A stretch of DNA of 45,881 bases, taken from Lysobacteraceae bacterium NML07-0707. GTDB lineage: Bacteria; Pseudomonadota; Gammaproteobacteria; Xanthomonadales; Xanthomonadaceae. Under the pieces are notes generated by a model, which worked only from the letters and a program-made list of their open reading frames with translations, had not been told where the DNA came from and searched no databases. Both the position numbers and the translations under genes were made by a program. Below are positions 9,214 through 18,934 of this stretch, piece after piece. Every line of letters begins with the position of its first letter. Position 1 is the stretch's first letter. Where the stretch lies: positions 1-45,881 of the forward strand of contig NWQT01000012.1 of the NCBI GenBank assembly GCA_002798295.1, in the 5' to 3' direction.

Positions 9214-9886
9214 CTATTCGCCCTCTTCCGGCGGGGCTTCCACGCTATCGGGGTCAACCGCCAGTTTGCCGGCCAGAAGCACCGCCTGGGTGCGGTTGCC
9301 TGCCCCCAGTTTGCGCATGATGGCGGTCATATGCGCCTTGATGGTGGCTTCGGATACGCCCAGCTCCCAGGCGATTTGCTTGTTCAAAAGCCCGGTGGAC
9401 ACCATTTGCAAGACGCGAAATTGCTGCGGGGTAAGCATCGCTGATGCGGCGGGCAGTTTCACGCTCCTCATCGTCGGCTGCGCGCGGCGCCTGCAATACA
9501 TTGGCAGGTGCCCAGCATTCACCATCGAGCACCTGCAGCAGTGCCTCACCAATACGGGCGGAATCGGTTGACTTGGGAATGAAGCCCAATGCGCCATGGT
9601 CGAGTACGCGCCGCATCAAGGCGGGTTCTTCGCGTGCGGACACCATCACGATGGGGAGTTGTGGATATTGCGCGCGTAAATGTACCAGTGCGGACATGCC
9701 CTGCACGCCGGGCATATTCAGATCGAGCAGCAGCAAGTCGGCATCGGGCAGCGCCTCGACCAAGGCATACAGGCCATCGGCATCGGCAGCTTCGCGGATC
9801 TCGGTATCGGGCAATACCCGGCTTATCGCACCACGCAAGGCTTCACGGAACAGCGGATGGTCGTCGGCAATCAGAATCATCGGCAT
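9214..9886 (-). pseudogene. Frameshifted NarL/LuxR-type response regulator (CrbR/ErdR-like)
   Basis: Two overlapping frames encode the halves of one response regulator. From ATG 9886 a receiver domain runs MPMILIADDH..., with phospho-acceptor Asp55 in LLLLDLNMPG and the Lys of FIPKS. The LuxR-type helix-turn-helix (LTPQQFRVLQMV, then SEATIKAHMTAIMRKLG) follows in another frame and ends at 9214. Both domains look undamaged. Skipping one base between about 9430 and 9500 would restore a single protein of about 223 residues. The domain pair and position beside acs resemble CrbR/ErdR, activators of acetyl-CoA synthetase genes in Vibrio and Pseudomonas. It could be a true recent pseudogene or a sequencing error; the sequence alone cannot decide. 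Confidence 0.8.
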
Positions 9887-9902
9887 GTCTCCATCAGCAA
9901 AG

Positions 9903-9924
9903 CCGGGAGCCAAGGCTCCCGGCA
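9903..9924. repeat. Perfect hairpin between acs and the response regulator
   Basis: The arms are GCCGGGAGCC (9903-9912) and GGCTCCCGGC (9915-9924), with only two bases between. It lies in the 54-bp gap between the acs stop and the regulator's ATG. There is no T-run after it in the leftward direction, so it looks more like an mRNA-stabilising or attenuating stem than a full terminator. Confidence 0.55.
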
Positions 9925-9940
9925 TGTCATGCATGCAGGC

Positions 9941-11902
9941 TCAGCCACGATCGGGCTGGAAGCGCTCCTTGACCAGAGCGTCGACCACGCTCGGATCGGC
10001 CAAGGTGCTGGTATCACCTAGCTGCTCGGGAGCGTTCTCGGCGATCTTGCGCAAGATGCGGCGCATGATCTTGCCGCTGCGGGTCTTGGGCAGCGCCGGT
10101 GCCCATTGCAGATGATCGAGGCTGGCAATTGGGCCAATCGCTTTGCGCACATGCTGGTTGATGTCCTTGCGCAGCTCGTCACTCCCTTGCTCGCCTTCCT
10201 TCAGGGTGACATAGGCATAGATGCCCTGCCCCTTGATGTCGTGCGGAAAGCCGACCACGGCCGCCTCGGCCACCTTGGGGTGCGCCACCAGTGCGCTTTC
10301 GAGCTCGGCGGTGCCGATGCGGTGGCCGCTGACATTGATGACATCATCGACCCGGCCAGTAATCCAGTAATAACCATCCTCGTCGCGGCGGCAGCCGTCG
10401 GAAGTGAAGTAGAGACCCGGATAAGTCTTGAAATAAGTGTCGATGAAGCGCTGGTGATCGCCGTACACGGTACGCATCTGTCCCGGCCAGGAATCCTTGA
10501 TGACCAGATTGCCATCCACCGCACCCTGCAGCTCGTTGCCATTGGCATCGACCAGCAGCGGCTGCACGCCGGGCAACGGCAGGGTGGCCGAGCCGGGCTT
10601 GAGATCAGTGGCGCCAGGCAGCGGTGAAATCAGGATGCCACCGGTTTCGGTCTGCCACCAAGTATCGACGATCGGGCACCGCTCTTCGCCAACCACACTG
10701 TGATACCAGCGCCAAGCTTCCGGATTGATTGGCTCGCCGACACTGCCCAGCAGCCGCAGCGATGCACGCGAGGTACGCTTTACCGCATGATCGCCTTCAC
10801 GCATCAGCGCGCGGATCGCGGTCGGCGCGGTATAGAAAATGGTGACCTGATGCTTGTCCACCACTTCCCAGAAACGTGAGGCATTCGGCCAGCTGGGCAC
10901 ACCTTCGAACATCAGCGAGGTGGCGCCATTGGCCAGTGGTCCATAGACGATATAGCTATGGCCGGTGATCCAGCCTACGTCCGCAGTACACCAATAAATG
11001 TCATCAGGCTTGAGGTCAAACACGATTTCATGGGTATAGCTGGCATACACCAGATAGCCGCCGCTGGTATGCAGCACGCCCTTGGGTTTTCCGGTGGAGC
11101 CGGAGGTATAGAGGATGAACAGCGGATCCTCGGCATTCATGCGCTCCGGCTCGCACTTGATGGGCTGGTCTTTCAGTGCGTGATGCCACCACACATCGCG
11201 ACGGGTATCGAAGTCGATGCTGCCATCGGTATGGCGGAATACCAGCACTTTTTCCACACTTTGAGTGCCGTCAATCTTGAGCGCAGCGTCGACATTCATC
11301 TTCAGCGGCACGGTGCGACCACCGCGGCGCCCCTCGTCGGCGGTAATCACCAGTTTGCTCTGGCTGTCACTGATGCGGTCGGCAATCGAGTGCGGCGCAA
11401 AACCGCCGAATACCACCGTATGCACCGCACCGATGCGCGCGCAGGCGAGCATGGCGATGGCCGCCTCGGGAATCATCGGCAGATAGATGGTGACCCGGTC
11501 GCCCTTGCCTATCCCCATGCCGCGCATGGCATTGGCGAGCTTGCATACTTCCAGGTACAGCTCGCGATAGCTGAGCTTGCGCGCGGGCATTGCCGGATCG
11601 TCCGGCTCGAACAAGATGGCAGTTTTTTCGCCATGTTCGCGCAAATGCCTGTCTAGGCAGTTGACACTGACATTGAGTTCGCCATCCTCGTACCACTTGA
11701 TGCGGAAGTCGGCCAGGTCATAGTTGACATTGCGGATGATGGAGGGTTTCTGCATCCACTCCACCCGCTCACCGATCCGTGCCCAGAACGTATCCGGATT
11801 CTCCACCGACTCGGTGTAGTCGCGCACATAGTCGCGGTGACGCATATTGGCATTGGCGGCGAAATTGGCCGGGGCATGGATGCTGTTGGCGGGTCTGCTC
11901 AT
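9941..11902 (-). CDS. acs: Acetyl-CoA synthetase (acetate-CoA ligase)
   Basis: Acs makes acetyl-CoA from acetate, ATP and CoA via acetyl-AMP. The 653-residue length is standard. The AMP-binding P-loop [11 protein letters not shown], the substrate-pocket region DTWWQTETG, the hinge and the acetylation-target motif [11 protein letters not shown] near the C-terminus are all present. The start is ATG 11902 with GGAG about 7 bp upstream. A response regulator gene follows 54 bp downstream. The oddity is that an IS1595 element begins at 11933, only 30 bp before the start codon. The native promoter must therefore have been cut off or replaced, unless it lies within those 30 bp. Confidence 0.96.
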   Translation of the reverse strand: MSRPANSIHAPANFAANANMRHRDYVRDYTESVENPDTFWARIGERVEWMQKPSIIRNVNYDLADFRIKWYEDGELNVSVNCLDRHLREHGEKTAILFEPDDPAMPARKLSYRELYLEVCKLANAMRGMGIGKGDRVTIYLPMIPEAAIAMLACARIGAVHTVVFGGFAPHSIADRISDSQSKLVITADEGRRGGRTVPLKMNVDAALKIDGTQSVEKVLVFRHTDGSIDFDTRRDVWWHHALKDQPIKCEPERMNAEDPLFILYTSGSTGKPKGVLHTSGGYLVYASYTHEIVFDLKPDDIYWCTADVGWITGHSYIVYGPLANGATSLMFEGVPSWPNASRFWEVVDKHQVTIFYTAPTAIRALMREGDHAVKRTSRASLRLLGSVGEPINPEAWRWYHSVVGEERCPIVDTWWQTETGGILISPLPGATDLKPGSATLPLPGVQPLLVDANGNELQGAVDGNLVIKDSWPGQMRTVYGDHQRFIDTYFKTYPGLYFTSDGCRRDEDGYYWITGRVDDVINVSGHRIGTAELESALVAHPKVAEAAVVGFPHDIKGQGIYAYVTLKEGEQGSDELRKDINQHVRKAIGPIASLDHLQWAPALPKTRSGKIMRRILRKIAENAPEQLGDTSTLADPSVVDALVKERFQPDRG

Positions 11903-11932
11903 GTCATCGCTCCAAGGGTGAATATTTAGTTG

Positions 11933-12678
11933 GGGGCTTAGGAAGCAAACATCTCAAAGAAGGTCGCCTCTGAGCAGTTTAAGCAGGGTCTTGTAGAGAT
12001 CAAGGTGTCGATGGTTGAAGCTGAGTTCAGCCTCCTTGAGATGCCTCTCGAACTTGTCGCGCCATACGCCATGAAACTGCGCCAGTCGATGTTTGGCATA
12101 GCTCCAGAAAGACTCGATGCCATTGACGTGCCTTGAGCCTTTGACGAACTCGTTGTTGCCGTGATTGACCCGAAAGTGCTTGTCCAAGCCCAAATCAACC
12201 AGCCCATCGTAACCTCGCCAGCCGTCGGTGTGGATGATGCTGTTGGGGTCCACTTTGCCGCGGATGATGGCTTGCAGCGTGGCTTTGGAGGCATCGGAGA
12301 CGATCTCGGTGTAAACACAGTCACCGCGCTTGAGTAAGCCAAAGACGATGGTTTGGCCACCTGCGCCACGCCCGCGTTTGCCCCGGATACGCTTGGGGCC
12401 GAAATAGGATTCATCGGCCTCAAGCTCGCCCGAGAACGGAGACTGCGCAGCGCATTGCTGAGCCAGGCGGACACGGATACGTTGGCACACGGTATTGACC
12501 GAACGCACGGAAAGGCCACACAACTGCGCTGCATCCGTAGCGGTCAAGTCCATGGCAAACAGGCGCAAAAGGTGTCGAAATTTGGCCTCACTAATTTTTG
12601 AACGGCGGTAGTACCTATTTTTGCTTGGCGTTTCAAGAGGTTAGCATGTGGTGGGCACATGTTTGCTTTCTAAGACCC
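11933..12678 (-). mobile_element. IS1595-family insertion sequence, complete (746 bp)
   Basis: Terminal inverted repeats are seen at 11933-11952 and 12659-12678; 18 of 20 positions match (GGGxCTTAGxAAGCAAACAT). A single transposase gene fills the interior, as usual for the small IS1595/IS1016-like group. No convincing 8-bp target duplication flanks the element, so the flanks may have changed since insertion or have been created by recombination. The element separates leftward acs from rightward speA. Confidence 0.82.
11954..12631 (-). CDS. IS1595-family (ISXO2-like) transposase, start codon apparently mutated to ACG
   Basis: DDE-type ISXO2-like transposase. The acidic motifs are GELEADESYFG, HTDGWRGYDG and HVNGIESFWS, with a small helix-turn-helix N-terminal part (AAQLCGLSVRSVNT). 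The frame is open back to a stop at 12641-12643, and KNRYYRRSKISEAKFRHLL upstream of the first usable TTG (12568) is clearly part of the protein. In the related remnant at 507-552 the equivalent start is ATG, whereas here it is ACG at 12631-12629. The gene is otherwise intact (about 225 codons). It may be silent, or translated weakly from ACG or from TTG 12568 as a shortened protein. Confidence 0.85.
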   Translation of the reverse strand, partial: TPSKNRYYRRSKISEAKFRHLLRLFAMDLTATDAAQLCGLSVRSVNTVCQRIRVRLAQQCAAQSPFSGELEADESYFGPKRIRGKRGRGAGGQTIVFGLLKRGDCVYTEIVSDASKATLQAIIRGKVDPNSIIHTDGWRGYDGLVDLGLDKHFRVNHGNNEFVKGSRHVNGIESFWSYAKHRLAQFHGVWRDKFERHLKEAELSFNHRHLDLYKTLLKLLRGDLL

Positions 12679-12869
12679 TTGTTACTTGAGGTTGGAAAAA
12701 CTGTGAGGCAGAAAAATTTTGTGAAATCCACTTTCCATGTGTTGCCTCCATGGGGTGAAGTGGATGGATTTTGGCGGGTATGGGGGCAATGTCGATAGGG
12801 GCGGCTTCACGGGATTTGCTGTCAATGGCAGGCTAAAATGCGCGGCTATTGATTTTTGGAGTGTGCGCC
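12679..12869. promoter_or_regulatory. speA upstream region, no gene seen
   Basis: 191 bp without a coding frame of merit. It contains an A/T-rich left half and a TAAAAT at 12834-12839 that could be a -10, but no -35 at proper spacing is obvious. GGAG at 12858-12861 serves as the ribosome-binding site of speA. Confidence 0.35.
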
Positions 12870-14753
12870 GTGAACTGGTCGCCTGAACTTGCCCGTAAAA
12901 CCTATTCCATCCAGCATTGGGCCGATGGCTATTTCGATGTGGGCCAGAACGGGCAGATTGTGGTGCGCCCGCAAGGCAAGGAGGGCCCGCAGGTGGCCTT
13001 GGCCGATGTCGTCAACCGTGCAGTGGCAGCCGGTGGCAAGCTGCCGATGCTGGTGCGGTTCCCCGATATTCTGGGCAACCGTCTGGGCAAGTTGCAGGCG
13101 GCGTTTGCCGCGGCCATGCGGGATTGGGAGTACGGCGGCGGCTATACCGCGGTCTATCCCATCAAGGTCAACCAGAATGCGAGCGTGGCGGGGACGCTGG
13201 CCTCGCATCATGGCGAGGGCTTTGGCCTTGAAGCCGGCAGCAAGCCGGAGTTGATGGCGGTGCTGGCGCTCTCGCGCCCCGGCGGCGTGATCGTCTGCAA
13301 TGGCTATAAGGACCGCGAATATATCCGCCTTGCACTGATTGGCCGCAAGCTGGGCTTGCAGACCTTCATCGTGGTGGAAAAGCCTTCGGAGCTGCGCATC
13401 GTGCTGGAGGAAGCCGCTGTGTTGGGCGTGAAGCCGGGTCTTGGCGTGCGCATGCGGCTGGCCAGCCTGGGGGCTGGCAAATGGCAGAACTCCGGTGGCG
13501 ACAAGGCCAAATTCGGCCTCAACCCGCGTCAGGTGCTCGACTTGTGGAAAGCGCTGCGCGATAGCGATATGGGCGACTGCCTGCAACTTTTGCACTTCCA
13601 CATGGGCAGCCAGATCTCCAATGTGCGCGATATTGCCAATGGCATGCGCGAGGCCACCCGCTATTTTGTCGAACTCTCCAAACTGGGTGCGAACATCAGC
13701 CATGTGGATGTCGGCGGCGGGCTTGGCATCGACTATGAAGGCACGCGCAGCCGCAGCTACAACTCGGTCAACTACAACATCAGCCACTATGCCAACAGCA
13801 TCGTGCAGCCGCTGGCCGAAGCCTGCATGCAGAACGATTTGCCGGCACCGCGCATCATTACCGAATGTGGCCGCGCCATGACCGCGCACCATGCGGTGCT
13901 GGTGGCGAATGTCTCCGAGGTCGAAAAAGCACCGGAAGGCCGGGTGCCGCCGCAGAACGATGACGAGTCGCAGCCGGTGCGGCATCTGCGCGAGCTGCAT
14001 GACGAAATGCACGCGCGCCCGGCGGTGGAAGTGTTCCATGAGGCCAGCCAGGCACATGCCGAAGGTCTGGCGCTGTATTCGCTGGGACAGATTGACCTGG
14101 TGCAGCGTGCGCGTATTGATGACCTGTTCTATGCCATCGCCCACAAGGTGCGCGCGCGCCTGACCTATGACGAAAAGAGCCACCGTGATTTGCTGGATGA
14201 GCTCAACGAGCGGCTGGTGGACAAATATTTCGTCAATTTCAGCGTGTTCGAGTCGATGCCCGATGTCTGGGCGATTGACCAGGTGTTCCCGATCGTGCCG
14301 ATTGAACGCTTGGATGAAGTCCCGACCCGGCGCGGCATCATCGCCGACCTGACCTGTGATTCCGACGGCAAGATTGATGTCTATGTAGAAAATGAAGACC
14401 TCGACAGCTCGCTACCGCTGCACGAATTGAAAGCCGGTGAGCGCTACCGGCTGGGATTCTTCCTGGTCGGCGCCTATCAGGAGATTCTGGGCGATATCCA
14501 CAACCTTTTTGGTGATACCGATGCGGTGGAAGTGAAGTTCACCGGCGATGAATTCCGCATCAGCCAGCAACGCCGGGGGGACACCACCGAAGTGATGCTC
14601 GACTACGTCGGCTACAAGCTCGAAGACCTGCGCCGCACCTATCGCGCCCGCGTAGCGGCGGCCGACCTCACTGCGGCCGAAGCCGAGCGCTTCAATGCGG
14701 CACTGGAATCGGGTCTGAGCGCCTATACCTATCTGGATGATGCCCCGCTTTGA
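12870..14753 (+). CDS. speA: Biosynthetic arginine decarboxylase
   Basis: PLP enzyme of the fold-III alanine-racemase-like type that turns arginine into agmatine for putrescine and spermidine synthesis. The PLP lysine is Lys99 in VYPIKVNQ; the glycine-rich phosphate-binding loop DVGGGLGIDYEG and the C-terminal substrate motif TCDSDGK are present. A GTG at 12870 with GGAG 9 bp upstream gives 627 residues beginning MNWSPELARKTYSI, the usual start for this family. The upstream in-frame TTG (12849) and GTG (12861) are less well placed. No agmatinase or agmatine deiminase gene is adjacent. Confidence 0.95.
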   Translation: MNWSPELARKTYSIQHWADGYFDVGQNGQIVVRPQGKEGPQVALADVVNRAVAAGGKLPMLVRFPDILGNRLGKLQAAFAAAMRDWEYGGGYTAVYPIKVNQNASVAGTLASHHGEGFGLEAGSKPELMAVLALSRPGGVIVCNGYKDREYIRLALIGRKLGLQTFIVVEKPSELRIVLEEAAVLGVKPGLGVRMRLASLGAGKWQNSGGDKAKFGLNPRQVLDLWKALRDSDMGDCLQLLHFHMGSQISNVRDIANGMREATRYFVELSKLGANISHVDVGGGLGIDYEGTRSRSYNSVNYNISHYANSIVQPLAEACMQNDLPAPRIITECGRAMTAHHAVLVANVSEVEKAPEGRVPPQNDDESQPVRHLRELHDEMHARPAVEVFHEASQAHAEGLALYSLGQIDLVQRARIDDLFYAIAHKVRARLTYDEKSHRDLLDELNERLVDKYFVNFSVFESMPDVWAIDQVFPIVPIERLDEVPTRRGIIADLTCDSDGKIDVYVENEDLDSSLPLHELKAGERYRLGFFLVGAYQEILGDIHNLFGDTDAVEVKFTGDEFRISQQRRGDTTEVMLDYVGYKLEDLRRTYRARVAAADLTAAEAERFNAALESGLSAYTYLDDAPL

Positions 14754-14761
14754 GGCGGGGC
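14742..14761. terminator. Hairpin terminator between speA and the SDR gene
   Basis: GCCCCGC (14742-14748) and GCGGGGC (14755-14761) form a 7-bp G/C stem that includes the speA stop codon, followed by TTGGGTAT. It lies between convergent genes. The T-run is weak. Confidence 0.5.
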
Positions 14762-14768
14762 TTGGGTA

Positions 14769-15527
14769 TCAACCCTCCCGATGCACCTGAAACCCGGCAA
14801 AGCTCTGGTTGACCGGCATGGTTTCGATGCGGTTGATATTGAGGTGCGCGGGCAGGCTGGCAATCCATGCGACCTGCTCGGCAATGTCCTCGGCACGGAT
14901 AGGGGTAACGCCGGCATACAGGGCATCGCTGGCGGCCTGGTTGCCGCCGGTGCGTACCAAGGTGAATTCGGTTTCTGCCATGCCCGGCTCGATGCTGGTC
15001 ACGCGCACGCCCGTGCCGTGCAGGTCGCTGCGCAGCCCCAGTGAAAACTGGCTGACAAAGGCCTTGCTGCCGCCATAGACATTGCCGCCGGGGTAGGGGT
15101 AGTGCGCGGCAATCGAGCTGATATTGACGATCAGTCCCTTGCGTTCGATCAGGCGCGGCAGCAGTGCGTGGGTCAGGGTGATGAGGCCGGTGATATTGGT
15201 GTCAATCATCTGCCGCCACTGGGCAAGGTCGGCCTGTGGCGCCGGGGCGGTGCCCAGCGCCAGCCCGGCGTTGTTGACCAGCAGGTCGATGTTCGCAAAG
15301 TTCTCCGGTAGCCCGGCAAGGGCCGCGTCGATGGCGGCGCTGTCGCGGATATCGAAACAGGCTATATGACAGCGTTCGGGAAATTCCGCCGCCAATGCAT
15401 CCAGCCGCTCACGGCGGCGTGCACTGATGATGAGGCGCCAGCCTGCTTGCAGAAGGCGCTGGGCGATGGCGCGACCAAAGCCGGAAGAGGCGCCGGTCAC
15501 GAAGGCAGTTTTGGGGGAAGGGGTCAT
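14769..15527 (-). CDS. SDR-family oxidoreductase, YdfG-like 3-hydroxy acid dehydrogenase
   Basis: Classical short-chain dehydrogenase (252 residues) with the cofactor motif TGASSGFG near the N-terminus, NNAG about residue 85-90, a catalytic Ser in VNISSIAAH and YGGSK as the Tyr-Lys pair. The length and the PGMAETEF segment fit the YdfG group, which oxidises serine, threonine and 3-hydroxy acids with NADP and also reduces malonic semialdehyde. The frame is open to 15632, but the ATG at 15527 (MTPSPKTAFVTGA) gives the normal N-terminus. It is convergent with speA and divergent from maeB. The exact substrate is uncertain. Confidence 0.85.
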   Translation of the reverse strand: MTPSPKTAFVTGASSGFGRAIAQRLLQAGWRLIISARRRERLDALAAEFPERCHIACFDIRDSAAIDAALAGLPENFANIDLLVNNAGLALGTAPAPQADLAQWRQMIDTNITGLITLTHALLPRLIERKGLIVNISSIAAHYPYPGGNVYGGSKAFVSQFSLGLRSDLHGTGVRVTSIEPGMAETEFTLVRTGGNQAASDALYAGVTPIRAEDIAEQVAWIASLPAHLNINRIETMPVNQSFAGFQVHREG

Positions 15528-15651
15528 GGCGATCTGTAGCGGGTTGGATTGGGGTGGGCCGCCGGACTGGCGGGTATGGAAATTGTCACTGGATTCGGGG
15601 GAAAGCCCGGCTACAATCATCGGCCATTCCACCTGAAGTTTGGAACGCTCG

Positions 15652-17940
15652 ATGTCGCAGGAAGACCTGAAAACCGCCGCCCTTGAATATCACCGCCAGT
15701 TTCCGCCGGGCAAGATCAAGATCAGTGCCACCAAGCCGATGGTGACCCAGCGCGACCTGTCGCTGGCTTATTCACCAGGTGTGGCTTATGCCTGCGAAGC
15801 GATCGTGGCCGATCCTGGTGCGGCCAGCGAGATGACTGCGCGCGGCAATCTGGTGGCGGTGATCAGCAATGGCACGGCGGTGCTCGGTCTTGGCGATATC
15901 GGTCCTCTGGCCGGCAAGCCGGTGATGGAAGGCAAGGGCGTTTTGTTCAAGAAGTTTGCCGATGTCGATGTGTTTGATATCGAAATTGACGAGCGCGACC
16001 CGGACAAGCTGGTGGAGATCATCGCCAGTCTGGAGCCGACCTTTGGCGGTATCAACCTGGAGGATATCAAGGCGCCGGAATGCTTCATCGTCGAGCGCAA
16101 GCTGCGCGAGCGCATGAAAATCCCGGTATTCCACGATGACCAGCACGGCACCGCGATTATCGTCGGCTCGGCAGTACTGAACGCGCTGGAAGTGGCCGGC
16201 AAGAACATCGAAGAGGTGAAAATCGCCACCACCGGCGCCGGTGCTGCCGGGATTGCCTGCCTCGACATGCTGGTGGCTCTGGGGGTCAAGCGCGAAAACA
16301 TCACGGCTTTCGACCGCGAGGGGGTGATTTACAAGGGCCGCCCCAACCTCGACCCGGACAAGGCGCGCTATGCCAATGACACCGCGGCGCGCTCGCTGGA
16401 GGAAATCGTCGAAGGCGCGGATATTTTCCTGGGGCTGTCGGCAGGCGGCATCCTCAAGCCGGAAATGGTGGCGAAGATGGCGGCACGCCCCATCATTCTG
16501 GCGCTCGCCAATCCGCACCCGGAAATCCTGCCCGAAGATGCCAAGGCTGTGCGCCCGGACGCGATCATCGCCACTGGCCGCAGCGATTATCCCAATCAGG
16601 TCAATAACGCGCTGTGCTTCCCCTATATCTTCCGTGGCGCGCTGGATGTGGGCGCGACCGAAATCAACGAAGCGATGAAGCTCGCCTGCGTGCGCGCGAT
16701 CGCCGAGCTGGCGCGGATGGAGGCCAGTGACCTTGGCAGCGCTTATGGGGGCGAGATTCCGACTTTCGGTGCCGACTACCTGATTCCGCGCCCGTTCGAC
16801 CCGCGCCTGATCACCGTGATCGCACCGGCAGTGGCGCAGGCGGCGATGGACTCGGGAGTGGCTGCGCGACCGCTGGGCGACATGGCGGCCTACAAGGAAA
16901 AACTCGGCCAGTTCATCCACAAGAGCGGGCTGATGATGAAGCCGGTGTACGAGCGTGCCCGCGCCGACATCAAGCGCGTGGTGTATGCCGAAGGCGAGGA
17001 ATACACGGTGCTGCGTGCCGTGCAGACGGTGATCGACGAAAAACTCGCTTTCCCGGTACTGATCGGCCGCCCGGAAGTGATCGAGCGGCGTATCGCCAAG
17101 CTCGGCCTCAGGATGCGCGCCGGCAGCGATTTCGAGCTGGTCAATATCAATGACGACCCGCGCTTTGATGAATATTGGCAGGCCTATCATCAGCGCAATG
17201 CCCGCAAGGGGGTGACCGTCGATGCCGCCAAGAGCCTGATCCGCTCGCGCCCGACCCTGGTGGCGGCGCTGATGGTGGAGCGTGGCGAAGCTGATGCGCT
17301 GATCTGCGGTCTGGTGGGGCGTTACCACAAGAAGCTCGGCTATCTGCGCAGCGTATTCGACCTGGAGCCGGGCGTATCCGGCACCTCGGCGATGACCGGG
17401 GTGATCAACGATCACGGCGCCTGGTTCTTCACCGATACCCATGTGCAGCCCGATCCCAGCGCCGAGCAGATTGCCGAGTGCACCTTGCAGGCCAGCTGGC
17501 GGCTGAAGCTGTTTGGCATCGAACCGAAGGCGGCACTGCTTTCGCACAGCAATTACGGCAGCCATGACAACCCTTCGGCCAACAAGATGCGCCGTGCCCG
17601 GCAATTGATCGCCGAGCGCGTCCCGAAGCTGGAAATCGACGGCGAAATGATGGCCGATACCGCCTGGGACGAGCTGCTGCGCCAGCGCATTTTCCCCGGC
17701 ACCACGCTCAAGGGCCGTGCCAATCTCTTGATCATGCCCAATCTCGATGCGGCCAATATCGGCTACAACCTGATCCGTGTGGCGACCGGCGGCGTGGCGA
17801 TTGGCCCGATCCTGATGGGGCTGGACAAGCCGGCGCATATCCTCACCGCCGCCGCCACCCCGCGCCGGGTGGTCAATATGACCGCGATTGCCGCGGTGGA
17901 TGCGCAGATTCGCGCCAGCCGCGAGCGCAAGGGCGGCTGA
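15652..17940 (+). CDS. maeB: NADP-dependent malic enzyme with phosphotransacetylase-like C-terminus
   Basis: MaeB converts malate to pyruvate and CO2 with NADP. The 762-residue length shows the two-part form. It has an N-terminal malic domain with YSPGVA and HDDQHGTA, an NAD(P)-binding region with TTGAGAAG, and a C-terminal phosphotransacetylase-like domain from about residue 430. In studied MaeB proteins that second domain is regulatory (acetyl-CoA sensing) rather than catalytic. ATG 15652 ([14 protein letters not shown]) is preferred to the TTG at 15640. With acs and aceE in the same window it handles the pyruvate/acetyl-CoA node. Confidence 0.95.
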   Translation: MSQEDLKTAALEYHRQFPPGKIKISATKPMVTQRDLSLAYSPGVAYACEAIVADPGAASEMTARGNLVAVISNGTAVLGLGDIGPLAGKPVMEGKGVLFKKFADVDVFDIEIDERDPDKLVEIIASLEPTFGGINLEDIKAPECFIVERKLRERMKIPVFHDDQHGTAIIVGSAVLNALEVAGKNIEEVKIATTGAGAAGIACLDMLVALGVKRENITAFDREGVIYKGRPNLDPDKARYANDTAARSLEEIVEGADIFLGLSAGGILKPEMVAKMAARPIILALANPHPEILPEDAKAVRPDAIIATGRSDYPNQVNNALCFPYIFRGALDVGATEINEAMKLACVRAIAELARMEASDLGSAYGGEIPTFGADYLIPRPFDPRLITVIAPAVAQAAMDSGVAARPLGDMAAYKEKLGQFIHKSGLMMKPVYERARADIKRVVYAEGEEYTVLRAVQTVIDEKLAFPVLIGRPEVIERRIAKLGLRMRAGSDFELVNINDDPRFDEYWQAYHQRNARKGVTVDAAKSLIRSRPTLVAALMVERGEADALICGLVGRYHKKLGYLRSVFDLEPGVSGTSAMTGVINDHGAWFFTDTHVQPDPSAEQIAECTLQASWRLKLFGIEPKAALLSHSNYGSHDNPSANKMRRARQLIAERVPKLEIDGEMMADTAWDELLRQRIFPGTTLKGRANLLIMPNLDAANIGYNLIRVATGGVAIGPILMGLDKPAHILTAAATPRRVVNMTAIAAVDAQIRASRERKGG

Positions 17941-17941
17941 G

Positions 17942-18895
17942 GTGCCAGGCGCCAGCATCGTCTTTCTCAGTTACCGCGACCGCCAATGGGTGGATGCGGC
18001 GCTGGATGGCGTGCTGGCACAGACCGTGCCCTGCCAGCTGCTGATCTCCAATGATGCTGGTGATGATGGCACCTTCGAGCGCATCGCCGAGCGCTTGCAG
18101 GGTTATCAGGGGCCGCACCGGATTGATTTGCTGGTCAAGCAGCCCCGCAACCTCGGACTGATCGGCTCATGCAATGCGCTGTTTTCACAGGCCAGCGGCG
18201 ATATCGTGGTGCTGATGGGCGGCGATGATGTCTCCGCCCCGGATCGGGTGGAAAAGCTGCTGGCCGCTTATGCGGCGTATCCTGAAACCATGGCGATCGG
18301 CAGTGACTTCCAGGCGGTGGATGACAACGACCAGCCGGTCGGCATCGACTTCAAAAACGAGCTGCCGCATTTTGACCTGCACCGATTGCAGCAATCACGC
18401 GCCTTTCATACCTTGCTGGGCGCGGCGCTGTCATTCCGCCGCGAGGTGTTCACCCGTTTTGGGGCATTGCACGGCACCGTCGAAGACAGTGCCCTGACCC
18501 TGCGTGCCTGCCTGCTGGGCGACTGCCGCAATCTGCCGGAAAAACTGGTGCGTTACCGCCAGCACAGCGGCAGTATCAGTCACCGCCTGTTCGCCCGTGA
18601 CGTGGAAGATGCCAGAGAGCTCAAGCGCATCTGGCTGCGCCGTACTGCATCGCTATTTCAGGGCGCGGCCGAGGATTTTGGGCACTGTATCCAGCAAATG
18701 CCTGAGCTTTGCGGACAAAAAAGACGCGATGCACAGCACCTGCAACACCGCTACGCCAGTACGGCACGGATGCGCAAGGCGCTGGCCGATGGCGGCTTTT
18801 CCGAGCGTTGGGCGGCGCTGCGCTTTGCCCTGTCCAGACCCGGCAATCGCCGCCGCGCCCTGGAATACGCTGGCAAGCTATGGCGCCGATTATGA
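17942..18895 (+). CDS. Family 2 glycosyltransferase, first tandem copy
   Basis: GT-A-type family 2 glycosyltransferase (317 residues). It has the N-terminal nucleotide-binding strand IVFLSYRDRQW, SNDAGDDGTFE, and a DxD-like GGDDVSAPDR around residue 95 for metal and sugar-nucleotide binding. No membrane segment is evident. The GTG at 17942 is one base after the maeB stop, with AAGGGCGG upstream, so expression is probably coupled to maeB. The next gene is a close paralogue. The acceptor (lipopolysaccharide, capsule, protein) cannot be told from sequence, and there are no other surface-sugar genes nearby. Confidence 0.85.
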   Translation: MPGASIVFLSYRDRQWVDAALDGVLAQTVPCQLLISNDAGDDGTFERIAERLQGYQGPHRIDLLVKQPRNLGLIGSCNALFSQASGDIVVLMGGDDVSAPDRVEKLLAAYAAYPETMAIGSDFQAVDDNDQPVGIDFKNELPHFDLHRLQQSRAFHTLLGAALSFRREVFTRFGALHGTVEDSALTLRACLLGDCRNLPEKLVRYRQHSGSISHRLFARDVEDARELKRIWLRRTASLFQGAAEDFGHCIQQMPELCGQKRRDAQHLQHRYASTARMRKALADGGFSERWAALRFALSRPGNRRRALEYAGKLWRRL

Positions 18896-18934
18896 GAAAT
18901 TTGCTCGAAGCCTACCCCAAGGAATATCACAAGC

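Noticed and set aside
9430-9510. Programmed ribosomal frameshift in the response regulator
   Set aside because: No slippery heptamer or downstream pseudoknot-like structure is visible, and this protein family is normally encoded in one frame. A mutation or base error is simpler.
11925-12686. Target-site duplication of the IS1595 element
   Set aside because: The 8 bases on each side of the terminal repeats do not match.
15772-17958. 728-codon open frame antisense to maeB
   Set aside because: It mirrors the maeB codons in a high-G+C gene, has no recognisable domain and covers a gene with strong family matches. Similar long antisense frames opposite aceE (20087-22543) and the FecA-type receptor (39676-41901) were rejected for the same reason.
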